NCBI GenBank assembly: GCA_029224185.1
Contig: CM055211.1
Span: forward strand, 2,713,646-2,777,645
Direction: 5' to 3'
Source: Karalla daura
Taxonomy: Eukaryota > Chordata > Actinopteri > Chaetodontiformes > Leiognathidae
DNA length: 64,000 nt
The first letter of the stretch is position 1. Every line of letters starts with the position of its first letter. The notes beneath the pieces were generated by a model. The model saw only the letters and a program-made list of their open reading frames with translations, did not search any database and was not told the DNA's origin. Shown in pieces: positions 1 through 11,995 of this stretch. Both the position numbers and the translations under genes were made by a program.

Positions 1-505
1 ACAGAACCAAACAGAAGAAATGAACACGTCTAAAATCATGAGGTCCTATGCTTCTAGATGTCCTGGGAAAGGATTCCAAGAAGAATTTCTACATTCCCCT
101 TTCCTGGAGCTCCAAAATGAATCCTACCTCCAGCGCCTTTATATTTATTTTTCCTCCTCCATTTCTTACCCTTTCCTTTCCCCCCCGTTTCTATCTGCTC
201 TCCATCTCCACCATCTTATCTTCATTACCTCCCGTCACTGCTTCTCCCTCTCGTCGCCTCGCCCTCCGTATCGCCATGTTCTCCCTTTCCTCTTATTCAT
301 CTTCACTTCTACTCCCCTCTCAACCCTCATTACCTCTCTCTCTCTCTCTCTCTCCCTCCCAGCCCCCCCCACGTTTGTCTTTTTCCATCATTAACAGGAA
401 GCCATCAGTCACAATAAAAGTTTGGCCTGCGAGTCTCCTCCTCGCTGCCGCCAGTTAAAATCCATGTTAATAGTGACAATTCCCATGGACTCTCCCTCTC
501 TCTTC

Positions 506-547
<42 letters not shown>

Positions 548-577
548 TTGTACTGCCACCTCGGCCCGCGCTGCAAA

Positions 578-967
578 GTCAGCATCTTTTTTATGTAAAT
601 TAATGGGGAGTGTGACAAGATACGGGGGTCCAGACAGCGAGAGGAAATGAACAGAATGACAAAAGAATAAACCCCGGAGAGAGGAGAGGGCAGAGAGAGG
701 AGTGAGACGCACCAGGAGGAGAGAGATGAGAGGTGCGGGATGAGTCGAGGGGGCGAAAAAACTGAGAGATAAGGCGAGGAAGAAAAGGGAGAAAGTGAGG
801 GAGAGAGAAAGCAGCCGTGAAGAAAATGGATGGGGGGGGGGGTTGGTGTAGGAAGGGAGTGGGGGGGTAGATAAATGGGAGAATTACTGCGAGAGAGATG
901 GAGGGCGAGGTATAGAGAGGCAACGTCAGCATCTGTCATGGAAATTAATGGGGAATGTGACACGTTA
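578..967. repeat. Pair of duplicated TAAT-containing blocks (578-622 and 925-967)
   Basis: Both copies begin GTCAGCATCT, continue through AAATTAATGGGGA and then TGTGACA. They are about 45 bases long, with starts 347 bases apart. The sequence between them is different purine-rich DNA. AAATTAAT is a homeodomain-type core, so this could be a duplicated regulatory element, but function is inferred only from composition. Confidence 0.6.
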
Positions 968-1239
968 TGGAGCGGGGAGCGAAGGGAGGGAGACTGAGGT
1001 GTAGTCAGGGAGTTGCTCGAGGAGTACGCAGAGGTGACAAGAGGGAGGAAAAGCCTGATTTGGTTCTGATTATATTGCTCCACCTAATGTTTTTGTTGCT
1101 CTCCCGCCACATCCTGCAACACTAACACGTGCCGACGCGTCACTGTATCGTGCCTTAAGAGTGTCACACAACAGGTCTCCATCCATCACACACACACACA
1201 CACACTTATAGTCTCCAGTCGACCTAAACATGCATGTTG

Positions 1240-1345
1240 GATTGGATTGGATTGGGAGAGGGAATACTGTATACTGTACTGTATGCTCCACACAGAATGG
1301 GACTTGAACCATGAACCTTCTTGCTGGAAACCACTCATCCAGCCA
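1240..1345 (-). mobile_element. SINE-like repeat fragment, 5' part with box-B-like sequence
   Basis: On the minus strand this reads as a tRNA-like head: a GCAAGAAGGTTC stretch, then GGTTCAAGTCCC resembling a polymerase III B box, then TTCTGTGTGGAGCATAC. The same order of words is typical of an abundant dispersed repeat in teleost genomes, and the copy near 7.4 kb carries the matching downstream part. I do not assign a family name. Confidence 0.5.
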
Positions 1346-1546
1346 GGACAATTTTTCCTACCAATCGTACTCTCCACCTTCCCTTTCGGCCTCCGTTTTC
1401 CAACCTTCACCTTTGACCTTGTTTCACACGTTCCATGTGATATATTCTGGAGCCGAATGCCATAAAAAAACGACCCTGAACCACTCACCGGCCCGAGATT
1501 TGGCGCCTCTGATGGCAAGTCGACAGCATGTGATTCTGCACTAATC

Positions 1547-1597
1547 TTCTATCTATCTATCTATGTATGTATGTATGTATGTATGTATGTATGTATG

Positions 1598-1674
<77 letters not shown>

Positions 1675-1676
1675 CT
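1547..1676. repeat. Compound tetranucleotide microsatellite (CTAT/GTAT)
   Basis: A short run of CTAT is followed by about nine GTAT units and then more than 18 CTAT units, ending at CTCTCTTTAGATAGATA. It is a compound tetranucleotide array, probably length-polymorphic. The encoded Tyr/Ile/Ser repeats in overlapping frames are not a protein. Confidence 0.95.
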
Positions 1677-1680
1677 CTTT

Positions 1681-2870
1681 AGATAGATATCCGGGCTCCC
1701 CGGGCCCGCGGGCTGGGGCGGGTCACACTGTTTTTGTTGTCGCCGCGTGCAGGCGGGTGGGTAAACAAATCCAGTTTTAATAAGGAGCCTTGTAGCTCAT
1801 AATCCTCGGGCCGGGGCCAGCAGGTGAGGGGCCGACATATGGGGCGACGGCCTCGGCGAGGGGGCGGAGGAGGGCGCGGGCGGCGCGCAGACACACACGC
1901 CGCAAAAAGAAAAGACGCGCACAAGCAGCTGTCGCTCGTTTCCTTTTTTTTCTAAATGTTCTTTTCCTCTTTTTCGAGGCGGGACCGATCGGACGAGGAA
2001 CGCCGTGGCTTCTCCGAGGGAGCCGTGCCAAGTGAGGAAGGAGCGAGGGAGGGAGAGAGATATTAATGCAAATGACAGACGGTGGAGGAAGGAAGGGAGG
2101 AAGGAAGGAAGGAAGGGAGGAAGGAAGGGAGGAAATTTCACATTTCTATCCATTTGTTTCCTACTGCCGCCACGTTTCCGACACAAAGTGCTCCGCCGCT
2201 ATTGTAATTGAACAGCGAGCGCGGTAATAGCGCTATATTTCCCCCGCGCGGAGGCTTTAGCTCGACTAATTTACCACTTTGCCGTTTTGTAAACATAATA
2301 CGTTTGACTAGTGGGACTTGTTCATGGTTACTTTGCCCTTGTGTGCTTTATAGCGATAAAGCGCTTTCAGAGAGGTAGGGGGAGCAACAAAAAAAAAAAA
2401 AATCAATTTCTCCCCTGACTGATTTGGTTACACACCAGTCTGAGCTCGCTGTTTGTTGTCTTGTTTTTGAGCGAACAAATGCGCTTTCCTTGTTGTTCTC
2501 GCGGCTTATTCTCGGCCGTTTAGAGAAGTCGAAAGGTCGTCTCCGCAGCCCGGAGCAAAGATGATAAACATTTAAATGATTTTGTGTCACAACGCGTTTT
2601 TTTTTTCCCTTCTTCTCCTTCTTCTTCTTCTTCTTCACAGAAAATGGCAGCCGGAGCCACTCAGTCTCCTTCCTATTCTCGCTCTAATACCATCTGTCAT
2701 CACTCACTCCTCCTCACCTCCCCTTCTGCTTCTGTATTTTCCCCCCTCCATTTTACTCTTAATTTCTCCGCTATTTGGCTAACTCTCTTTCCGTCTGCCT
2801 CCTCTTTGTCTCGCGCGCTCCATCTCAACCCATTCCTGCTCCTTATGAAGTGTGAAAAACGATCGTCTGC
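1681..2870. other. Gene-free, mixed GC-rich and low-complexity DNA
   Basis: GC-rich sequence at about 1690-1900 gives way to a GGAA-type purine repeat at 2085-2133 and then more balanced sequence. An octamer-type ATGCAAAT word occurs at about 2067. No exon with flanking splice sites and recognisable protein similarity was found. Confidence 0.5.
2085..2133. repeat. GGAA/GGGA purine microsatellite
   Basis: The run consists of GGAAGGAAGGGA-type units. It is an ordinary polypurine microsatellite. Confidence 0.9.
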
Positions 2871-3900
2871 AGGATGAAGTGGACAGAATTTGCCGGCGTA
2901 ATGGCCTGACAAAATGAATCGCCGGCCTTCCTCGCCATCCATCACCGCTCTGAGGCGACCGCGGTTAAGATCTGTGAAGGTGCCGGCTTATTGATTACTG
3001 CTTGTAACTACAAAGTGTCTGATTCAGTGTTTGTGGCGCGGGGAAGGTGGTTGGCGGTGGGTGGAATGAGAAGCAGGCAGCTGTAGCGCTGCCCCCCCCC
3101 CCCCCCCCCCCACCCCAAAAAAAAAAAAATCTCCCTTTGATAGATTTTAAAATGGTGAAATATTGATTTCCACCCAAGTCCAAGGCCTGGCCGAGCGGGG
3201 CCGCGGCCATTTTGTTGGGAGGTATAATGCCGGACACCCGGCGGTGCTGGCCACCATCAGTCATCCTGACACGGGGAAAAATGAGAGGGGAAAGGAGGAA
3301 GGAAGGGGGGAAAGGGAGCGAAATAAATCAGAGCTTCGACCCCTTTAACTTCATCGGATTCTGGTGAAATGGCTCACCCCGACCCAGTCACCAGCGCTTA
3401 TTAATACCGGGCTTCCTCAGTGGTTAGAACAACAACAACGCCCACGAAAACACAGCACAATAACGTCGACACCCTCCAAACTTTCCTCATTACCTTAGAT
3501 TTGGTGTTTTCTGTGCAGGCTGTTGTGTGTGTGTGTGGGGGGGGGGTTGGTTAGGGGGCGGAGGGTAATGACCTACTAAGAAGAGAACAGAGCATGAAAA
3601 GGTAATTATTGCTCTTAATTGGTGTCCACAAAGGCAGTGAGAACGCAGTCAGGTAGCATTAATCTACATTAAAAGACACTGGAGACGCGCCTTTATGCTG
3701 ATTCACACTCGAATTAAAGCTGCGTGTTGCCGCGCTGATAAGCCTAAATTAATCGCACCTGTAATGCTGAGCCACGCGAGGGAGGGGGCGTAATTAACTC
3801 GTGGCGGTCACAAAGAGGTGCTGGCCCTCATTTAGCACTCAATGCCTAGGAAGGGATGCAAATATGGGTGCAAAAATAACACTGGGAAGCAGAGATTTGA
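2871..3900. promoter_or_regulatory. Candidate non-coding regulatory block
   Basis: No reading frame has family resemblance. The block has the texture of vertebrate enhancers: unique, balanced-complexity sequence with clustered homeodomain cores (TAATTATT near 3602, CTTAATTGG, ATTAATC, AAATTAATC and TAATTAAC between 3613 and 3800). There is a YY1-like CGGCCATTTTG near 3200 and an octamer ATGCAAAT near 3856. A C20 tract followed by CACCCC and A13 (3092-3129) interrupts it. Regulatory function is inferred; no target gene can be named. Confidence 0.35.
3092..3129. repeat. Poly(C)-poly(A) tract
   Basis: Twenty consecutive C residues are followed by ACCCC and thirteen A residues. This is a mononucleotide tract prone to slippage and to assembly error. 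Confidence 0.9.
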
Positions 3901-5320
3901 TAGTAACGGACACTCAAGTGTGACCCGGAGCGAGATTTGGTCAAAATTCATAAATGCCAAAGTCTGAGGGAAATTGTCATGTACAATCACTTTATAAATA
4001 AATGCCAGTTTAAATGGAGACGGCCTTATTTTCCTTTTATTTTCCCAAAACTTTACTCTGAGAAATACATTTGTAAAATATTGTATTGTAGCGATCAGGT
4101 TAGGCCAAAGACAGAGATTATAACAGAGATATATATAAACAGCTACTGAGTTGTTTTTGTCCTTAAGGTTAAGAGATTATTTTAATATACATTTGTGCCT
4201 GAACAAGATTTTCTAAGTTGATGGAGCAAATAAAACACAATTTATTAGTGGGACATTTTCTATATCGGGGAATATTTTCACTGCTTCTAGTTGTGAAAAC
4301 TACTGAACTCTACACATTGTGGGCACAAGAAATCAGAGGTGTAATTATCAAAAGACAGCCTGATGTTTTCCAATTAGGACCCCCCGCAGCACATTATTAA
4401 CTGCTTGAAAAGCTCCTCTAAGTGCATCTTGCACAGGTTGATCAAATTGTAAACCTGGTTAGCTTTACACCCCATAGGTACCAGAAGGTTTTCAGCAGAC
4501 CAGCCTCTCCAAGAAAAGTTAGATGCTGTTCCCAAATCAGAAGACAAAATGTTTATTCACTATCTACCTGCAAAATGTGCAAAACTTATTCAAGAGGGGT
4601 GAACTTTATATGTCAGAGCAAAGGATGCTGCCGACCAACTGGAAACAGTGTGTTGTTAAAACTAAAAAAAATACAAAGTATTAAAAAAAATAGGAAAGAA
4701 CTATTGAAAATAGACAATACTATCTAAACTTTAAAGACTACATATGTAGAAATAAATCTATAAGAAGCAAAGACTAGAAACCATACAATGATGTATTTTT
4801 ACCCTCAAAGAAATATTTCAATGCAAAACATTTGTGGTATCCGGGAAATTCAGTTCCAATTTAGCAATCCAATCCGTCATGATTTACATTAAAGCCGTGC
4901 AGAGTGCGCTGCAATGTTTTGGTCCTGAGCGAAAAAGAAAAATTAGGTCGAGAGCAGGTGGTGACCGCCACCCACGCACCCTCCACATGCAACACACACA
5001 CACACACACTGGCAGCACAGAGGAAGCTCAGTCCTGGTGGGAGGTCTGAGGTCTGGCCCCTCCACATTCCACAGACAAGTGTCTAGCACCTGCTAGGCCT
5101 CAGTCAGCGTTTACTGGCCAGCAGATTAGGACGGGCGGACACACTCCAAATCCGTTTACTTTACAGTCTGTGTACTTGGGTGTGTGTGTGTGTGTGTGTA
5201 TGTATATACATGTGTGTCTGTTAGAGAGAGAGAGAGAGAGACAGCAAGATAGAGGTTATTCTGCATCAGTGTGGTTCAACTATTGTACATAGAAACAGAA
5301 AATCAACCCGTCTATGTCAA
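3901..5320. other. AT-rich sequence, no gene seen
   Basis: This is AT-rich sequence with many stop codons in all frames. Short CA and GA microsatellites occur at about 4993-5009, 5180-5200 and 5224-5240. No splice-flanked exon, RNA gene or element was recognised. Confidence 0.5.
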
Positions 5321-5321
5321 A

Positions 5322-5610
5322 CATGCCCGTGCACCTACACTCTATAATTTTCAACAAATGTATTTCTGCAAATTTATTTTTCATAGTAAAATATTGTGTT
5401 CGATGTGAAAATAAGACGATCTACATTCATACTGGCTCTTATATATCAAGCGTGCATATGCCAGAATTAGCATACACTCTACAACACTCACCTAATGTAT
5501 TCATGCAAATATTTTTTTCATACTAAAATTTTGTGTTTGAGGTGAAAATACGACCCCCGCCCCTATATTATTAAGCGTGCGCACGCCACAACTTGGGTGT
5601 ACGCTCATTC
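5322..5610. repeat. Imperfect tandem duplication, unit about 130 bp
   Basis: Copy one (5322-5457) and copy two (5458-5583) align over most of their length. Both contain TACACTCTA, a central TTTCATA(G/C)TAAAAT, and GTGAAAATA, and both end AAGCGTGC. A third truncated copy starts near 5584. The copies differ by many substitutions and small indels, so the duplication is old. It may be part of a decayed DNA transposon; no terminal repeats were identified. Confidence 0.65.
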
Positions 5611-5736
5611 TGCGATACAATAGCAGAAATGCTAACATGCCTTGTCTGACAGGTGCACATGTCAGTGGTTAGTTCAACCTGGATCAGAGCGTTTGGTCTC
5701 ACTCCGTATAGCAGCCAGGCCCCTGGGGGTGTAGGT

Positions 5737-5784
<48 letters not shown>

Positions 5785-7390
5785 CCCAAGGGCCCGGTGC
5801 TCAGTACCCAGACACTACCCATATTGTTTTCTTCAGTGGAGCTAGAAAAAGAGGAGCTGATTTACAGAGCTGTCTGGCAGCCGAGCACACGGATGCATGA
5901 CTGACTCGGCCTAATGGAGTTTTCAGCTCTGGATTTACACTTCTCTGCCGCTTCTCTGCAGAGAAGAGGAGCAGAGGCGCGGAGACGCGCAAGCTGGATG
6001 TGTTAGCGACGTGAACTCGTCCTGCAACTCTTACCGAGTAATGCTCGCTCGGCTGCCAGTAGAAACCCTCGCCCGCCCCCCCTCCCTCCTCCTGCTCCTC
6101 CACTCATGCTGTTTTCGAGCGTAGCAGAGGTTATGGAGCCCGAACGCCGCGGCCAACTCTTCTGAGATCTACAACCGAGGTCATGAAGCGTCGTAAAGGC
6201 GTTTTTTTTTCCACCCCGCAGAATCAATCTGTGTTATTGTTCATGCTAAAACTGGTCTGTAGGATTGGAGAAATAAAACAATTATGAACAGCTGATTCAG
6301 TGCTTGAAAAAAGAATAGGAGGTGTTTTAGAAAACACAAGAATGGCTACTTAGCAAGAAGCCATCACTGTTGTATGTTACTTAATATTATTGTTTTGTGC
6401 TCTACAATGCTGTGTCAATGCTTTCTCTGTGAGTATCCGCATATAAACTATTACTATTTTCATTTTTTTCAATTTATTCTTTTGTTTTGCATATTTTATT
6501 TCCTCTTTATGTTAACTGCGTGGTCTGTATCACCACATTTGTTGATATTAATTCTCATATCGGGTCTGAACAGGCATAAAAAGTCACACTTACATTTTGT
6601 GGGCCACTAACTGGTCAGTTTTGATTTCTGTTTTATTGAATCTAGTTTAATCTATCTACTGGCACGGGTCAAGGTATCGTGCAGGTGTGCAGTTAAATGC
6701 AGGTGCAATAGAGATGACAAAATGACAGAAACAATTTGTGATATGTCCGAAATAAAAAACAAAAACTAGAGCGGATAACGTAAGTCACAGCTGTATCAGA
6801 CCAGTGCTGAAAAATCTCTGTTCCCACTTGTCTGTCCCGGGACCAATCACTATGCTGGGACCTGGAGCTGGTAACGCTGGGAATCCAACATTAACGTGTT
6901 AACTGGACCTAAATGGGTTTTGTCTGTGTCGGATCGCTGGACTGCCATCACGGCAGCACTGAGTAACCGTGTGCAGCTGGCCCCCAAAAAACACCGGCTT
7001 CAACAAATTACCCATTTCACAGCCCACAAAGCATTTAGCTTCCAAACTATGAGAACGAATCCATTCCTGGGCTTTTTGGAAGGACACCCACTCACATGTG
7101 TGGACGTAATATTTCTATCAGTGGTCCCCATGCCGTGGACTGTTCTCTCCCGCCAGGTTTTGTGGATTTAGGATTGTTGGCGGCCATTGAAATCCTTTAA
7201 TTAATATATCATTATAACGTGTGTAGAGGTGACGAGAGCATTTCCATGACTGGGGAATTGGTCACAGGTTTTCCAGGATTTCCAGGACGCATGGGGACCC
7301 TGTAGAGCTGGATCAGAGGGATCTGTGAATCAGTGCACAACTACAGTATCAGCATTTGTGATGGATGAGTTATTCAAGCACGTACTGCTA
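5611..7390. other. Gene-free stretch
   Basis: It holds a GT microsatellite (5738-5782), a moderately GC-rich segment around 5930-6190 and AT-rich sequence. The longest open frames show no family resemblance and have no convincing splice partners. Confidence 0.45.
5738..5782. repeat. (GT)n microsatellite
   Basis: This is an uninterrupted GT run of about 22 units. The Thr/His-repeat reading frame on the opposite strand is an artefact of it. Confidence 0.95.
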
Positions 7391-7394
7391 AATA

Positions 7395-7690
7395 AATGAT
7401 GAAAACCCAGCAACAACATGCCCGGTTCAAATCCCGGTGTGAAGGCTGGACAGCATGTGCTGCCTGTGTGTGCGTGGGTTTTCTCCAGGGACTCCTGTTT
7501 CCTCCCACGGTCCAAAAACATGTATGTTTAGGTCAATTGGAGACTCTAAATTGCCCCTAGGCGTGAGTCTGACAGTGAATGGTGTGTTAGTGTGTGTGTG
7601 TCCTGTGATGGCCTCTCCAGGGTGTGTTCCCTGACTTTTTCCTATGCGAGCTGGATATAGTCTCTATCAGACCCCTGTCAGACCATCAAG
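7395..7690 (+). mobile_element. SINE-like dispersed teleost repeat
   Basis: The copy carries a box-B-like GGTTCAAATCCCGG near 7424. It then has TGCGTGGGTTTTCTCC, CCTCCCACGGTCC, GACTCTAAATTGCCCC and GTGTCCTGTGATGG in that order, which is the word order of a very common tRNA-like dispersed repeat in fish. The word at 7598-7611 also occurs reverse-complemented at 19126-19139. It carries no coding capacity. The family name is left open. Confidence 0.6.
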
Positions 7691-9130
7691 GTACAAAGCA
7701 AATATGAGGATATGAGATGTAACATAGCCGCTCCAGTAGAGTAGAGTTTAATGCCATGTAAGCAAAATAAACTCACTGCGATTCTTTATTTGGTCGGAAA
7801 GTCACAAAAAATGCCCAAAAATAAACGTAAAAAAGGGTCACGTGTTCATCTACTAGACTAGAGGGGAAGCCTGCGACTGTCTGAGAGCGAGCTGGGCGCT
7901 CTGCTCTCCTTCATTGTTTCTCCATTTTGGAGTCAAAGTCAAGGGAGCACGTTGGCCAAAAGCTGGAGGGGCGTAACCGCTCTCATCGTGGAAGCTTTGG
8001 GTCCAACATCAACTGCTGCTGGCAGCGGCTAATGAATGCTATATAAACTGGAAAACTGCTCCCCTTAATCCACTTACATTTCTTTAGATTCGGCGGCGGC
8101 GGTAAGCCTATTAGGCCGCAGAGCTGTGGCGAATGGTGCAATAAGTGTTGAAAGAGAGCGACGGCGGAAGGGAAGAAGGGAGGAACAACTGTGGGCTCGA
8201 TTGTCTCCTGGAATCGCCGAGAAGAAAGAAAACTTGAGGGAGAAAAGATGATTTCTTCATCGCTTATATCCATAAGCTCGGATTTGTCTCTGGGGTTCTC
8301 TCCCCGACGTTTATTTGGACCGAGGGGGGGGGAGAGACGGAGAGGGATCAAGGTCTCTCTCTCTCTATAATTACAAAGATAGCTCGGCCGCTCTCCCCTC
8401 CCCGGCGGAGAGTCGGAGGCGTCGCTCCCCGTCCCTCCATATTGTACCGAGACTGTTCTATCAGCTCAGGAACGGCACCGTTGCTTGTAAATTAATTTGG
8501 GGTTCCTGTCAGTCGGGGCCTCTCTTATCTGGCGGTGTAATATGGGAAGCTGAGAGGCTGGGGAGATACTGCTGAGAGGAGAGGAGTGGAGAGGAGGAGA
8601 GGAGTGGAAGTGAGTATTAAAGAGAGGAGAGATAGATAGGAGGGAGAGGGAGAGGGAGAGAGAGGGGGGGACGAAACAAGAGAGGCGAGGAGCGGATTCG
8701 AAGGAAGGACCTGACTCGGTGATAAGTGAATATGGTCTGGCATCCCATTTTCCGCTCACACACACGCACACACACAGGCCATTTGTCATCCGGCCCGGAC
8801 TCTGCAGCGAGAGGCCTTCACCTATCAGCACTATTTGTCCCCGTGTCACAGCCCGCGGATAAATCTTCTCCCTCGTTTAAATCCACCCCCTGCTACCCAA
8901 AATGTCCGGCCTCCTCCTCCTGATGCACACCTCCGACCCCTCCGCTTGTTTCTAATTAACCCTTCACCCGCTGGATGTAGCCGCAATTCCCTGATGGCTA
9001 TAAATACAATCCCATTAGCAGCCATGATAGCGAATTAGAGGAGAGGAGCCCCCATCATCGGGTCTCTTTATTTATTACTTAATTACTCTAAATATCTGCT
9101 AATGAACGACATGTGTGACAGAGATTTTCT
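7691..9130. promoter_or_regulatory. Candidate regulatory block with enhancer-like islands
   Basis: No gene was recognised. Two islands stand out for balanced complexity and TAAT or TTAATCC-type words: about 7980-8120 and about 8930-9120 (CTAATTAACC, AGCGAATTAG, TACTTAATTACTC, CTGCTAATGAACG). They are separated by polypurine low-complexity DNA (8575-8680). Regulatory use is an inference from texture, not shown. Confidence 0.3.
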
Positions 9131-9721
9131 GCTCTTATATCATATCACACACACTCTGTATGTGTGTGTGTGTGTGTGGGACAAGCAGATTATGTTGGGC
9201 TGAACAAAGAGGAGGAGAAATGAAAAGACATGAATAGAGATGTGGTTTATCTCCTTCAGAGGCTTTCACTTTTAATATTTAGGAAAAAACTACTTCATTT
9301 TTAAGACGAGACATAAGCAACATGATTTCATATTTTTTGCATTTAGGAGAATGTTTTTACACTCTTGCATTTCAACTTTATCTTATCTTGGTGAATAAAA
9401 ACGAGTTAATGTGCAACACTGCTACAGCTACAAGATAAAATAATTTAGGATGAAACGATAAGGAATTTTGTATGAAATTAGTCTTACAGAAACATTACAG
9501 TATGTTGTGTAATTCTACAAATATGTTGTCTAACTATTAATGTGAGCAACCAGTAAAACCTGCTGTAACAAACCCACTTTCCACTACAATAGACTGCCGG
9601 AAATGTAATTTATTATGATCTGTACTGTTTTGACAGTGTAATGTAATAATACTGGAGAGTATCACTTCATTGTAAGCGCAAAACTCTTCTATTCTAACTG
9701 GGAGGCACTGGTAATTACTTT

Positions 9722-9801
<80 letters not shown>

Positions 9802-11330
9802 CAATAATTATTCCACATTAAACAAAGAATATCTTCTTTTTCATGTGGAGAACTGAGGCTGCCACAGCTAAGGGAGCAACCCATTATTTCCAGGTCTCCC
9901 ACACACACACACACACACACACACAAGACAACAATGACCAAAACAAGCCTGGAATTTGTGTATGGCACATATTCCTTCATTTGGCAAGCCTCCAAAGTGG
10001 TGAGAAAAAAAAAAGAAAGAAAGAAAAGAAACACCAGCAGCTATTTAAGCAAATGAACAATAAGACATGCATCATCCATTGTAGCCTGAGCTACATTGTT
10101 GGAGGTGAATCCACAAGAAAAATGTCCATGTCCAAAAATGTGAGGTAGAAAGAATAAATAAATCCTCCCTTGATTTATTTCTAAATATAAAAAGCATTTG
10201 CAGGCAGAAATTTAAGTTTGCTATTCAGGAAATGCATTTGAGGAAAACACAATCTAGCAGCTTTTAATATTTAAATTGTGAAAATGCTACTGAAATCCAC
10301 ACAACAGTAACATCATCTTCTGAGTTTTACCAAGTAAATTATGTGCCACATTTGATAGATTGGTTTAGGGGGCTATTAGTGCAAATTATAAATGATAGCC
10401 AATAAGAAATAAATGAAAATAGCGAGCAGCAGACGATTAAATATAAGAATTAAACGAGTATTTGCTGTGTATACTAAATAAAGGTTCCATTTATGACAGT
10501 CGTTGGTGTCTGGTGACATCTAGTGGACAAAAGTAAGCACTGCACATGTCTGACCGGTATCACATAATACAAATTAATATGCCTATTTATGTTTTGGGGA
10601 TAATATTTATGTTTTTAAATTTCAAAAGCATATTAATTTATTTACCACAAAGCTCACACTGTAAGATAGTTGTAGTTTAGTGTTGAATAAGTATATATAA
10701 TATAAATAAGTGTACAATTCAGGAGCAAATGGTGAAATACTCATGCCTGGTTGAAAATCAAGGGGTAAACTCACATTTTCGAGCGCCTGGTACCTTGCCT
10801 TCTTCAACACTGAGGGCGTTTGAGCAGTTTCCTTCCCTCTCTTTGTCTGATGCTTCACTTTACTTCAGCCTAACAATAAAAACAAAAAACAGTATGGTTA
10901 GCATACAAGCTAATCAAAGCTTCATTTTGTTGGATATTTATATTTTTAACGTCCTAAAGTGGACTTACCCGGACACTAGAGACATTCTTTTTCCACAGAC
11001 GCCAGTTCATTCGTTTGTATTTTAACCTCTGCCGATGTTTTCAAAACAGGTTTCTCTAAGCACATGCTTCGCTTCTGTTCAGGTAGAGTGCAATACCGAA
11101 TTCTGACCGCATAGGTTGAGACACGTTCAAAGGACATTGGAAAGCAGAGGGGCGCTGTTGCACCCACATGATTCGATCAGTATTAATATCAAAAATGGAA
11201 TAACAATTATAAATACATGTTTATGCGACTTTCAACCGGAAATATCACTCGAGCAATATGTTTTTAATTACCCAGGTGTAATAAATGTGTGCGGTTTTAT
11301 TTTGAAGATCGAAACCAGGAAGTGAATGCC
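9131..11330. other. AT-rich sequence, no gene seen
   Basis: It is mostly AT-rich, with a long TG microsatellite at 9724-9798, a second CA run at about 9900-9925 and an A-rich tract near 10005-10030. No exon, RNA gene or named repeat was recognised. Confidence 0.45.
9724..9798. repeat. (TG)37 microsatellite
   Basis: The run is about 75 bases of uninterrupted TG, the longest dinucleotide run in the window. The antisense His/Thr-rich reading frame is an artefact of it. Confidence 0.97.
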
Positions 11331-11995
11331 CTAGATGTGAGCCAATCAGAACGAAGCTCCTGTTGCCATGCGATAAGGTTCATGCTCGACTACGATCATC
11401 AGCTGGTCGCAGGATCATCAGGTCGTCTGATTCATATTAAAGTAAGAAAGAGCTGTCATTTTAACATCCCGGATCTATTTAAGTTGTTGTATCTAGAGCA
11501 TGTGAAGCAAGAAAGTTCCAGTTAATGTTCGACTGAGTTCATATCAGGGGATTAGAATAAGATCTAGCTGGCTGTTTACTTTATCTAACGTCAGAGTTAT
11601 CTTGTGTGAACGCCCATACAGCAGTTCTAAACCATATTCATATTTATAACAAATGCAAATGCAAACAAAAAGTTTTTTTTTACACTCATTTAGAGTAAAT
11701 ACATTTATCTTGCAGGGGTACCTAATTGTATTACATGGCCTTAAGATTAAGAAGGGTGGTCTGTATAGCTGAGTATAGCTGAGGTCGTAATACTGTGTTT
11801 TGACAGAGTCAGCAGGAGGCTGTAAGCAGCTAATCTGACATAAGATTCACATTCAGGGTGTCCGTTTATTATGACTGTTCTCAAGCTTAATGTGCTGTTA
11901 AACATTTCTGTCAAGACTAGGCCCAGAGGAGCAAATGATCACATAAGAACTTGGAGGCAAAACTGGCATGATTTCTGTTTGCAGGGAGTGGGACG
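11331..11995 (+). promoter_or_regulatory. Candidate TDH promoter and 5' untranslated region
   Basis: A CCAAT box in AGCCAATCAGAA lies near 11341, in sequence richer in CpG than its surroundings (about 11340-11440). The TDH start codon at 11996 sits 11 bases after a good acceptor (TTTCTGTTTGCAG), so at least one upstream non-coding exon is expected. I could not fix its ends. No TATA box was identified. Confidence 0.3.

Larger units (their letters stand above)
1..1540. other. Gene-free flank with low-complexity DNA and a duplicated TAAT block
   Basis: I see no coding exon with family resemblance. The stretch is pyrimidine-rich from about 120 to 370, has TC and CA microsatellites at about 500-548 and 1190-1206, and is purine-rich from about 660 to 910. 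Open frames here are translations of low-complexity DNA. Two similar blocks built around AAATTAATGGGGA lie at 578-622 and 925-967. A SINE-like fragment on the minus strand occupies about 1240-1345. Confidence 0.6.

Noticed and set aside
1240..7690. Box-B-like words as possible tRNA genes
   Set aside because: There is no complete cloverleaf or anticodon arm around them. They sit in dispersed-repeat sequence and fit SINE-like fragments better.
9537..10034. Long His/Thr-repeat reading frame on the minus strand
   Set aside because: It is the translation of a (TG)37 microsatellite with no family resemblance. Similar His/Thr or Cys/Val repeat frames at other CA/GT runs were dropped for the same reason.
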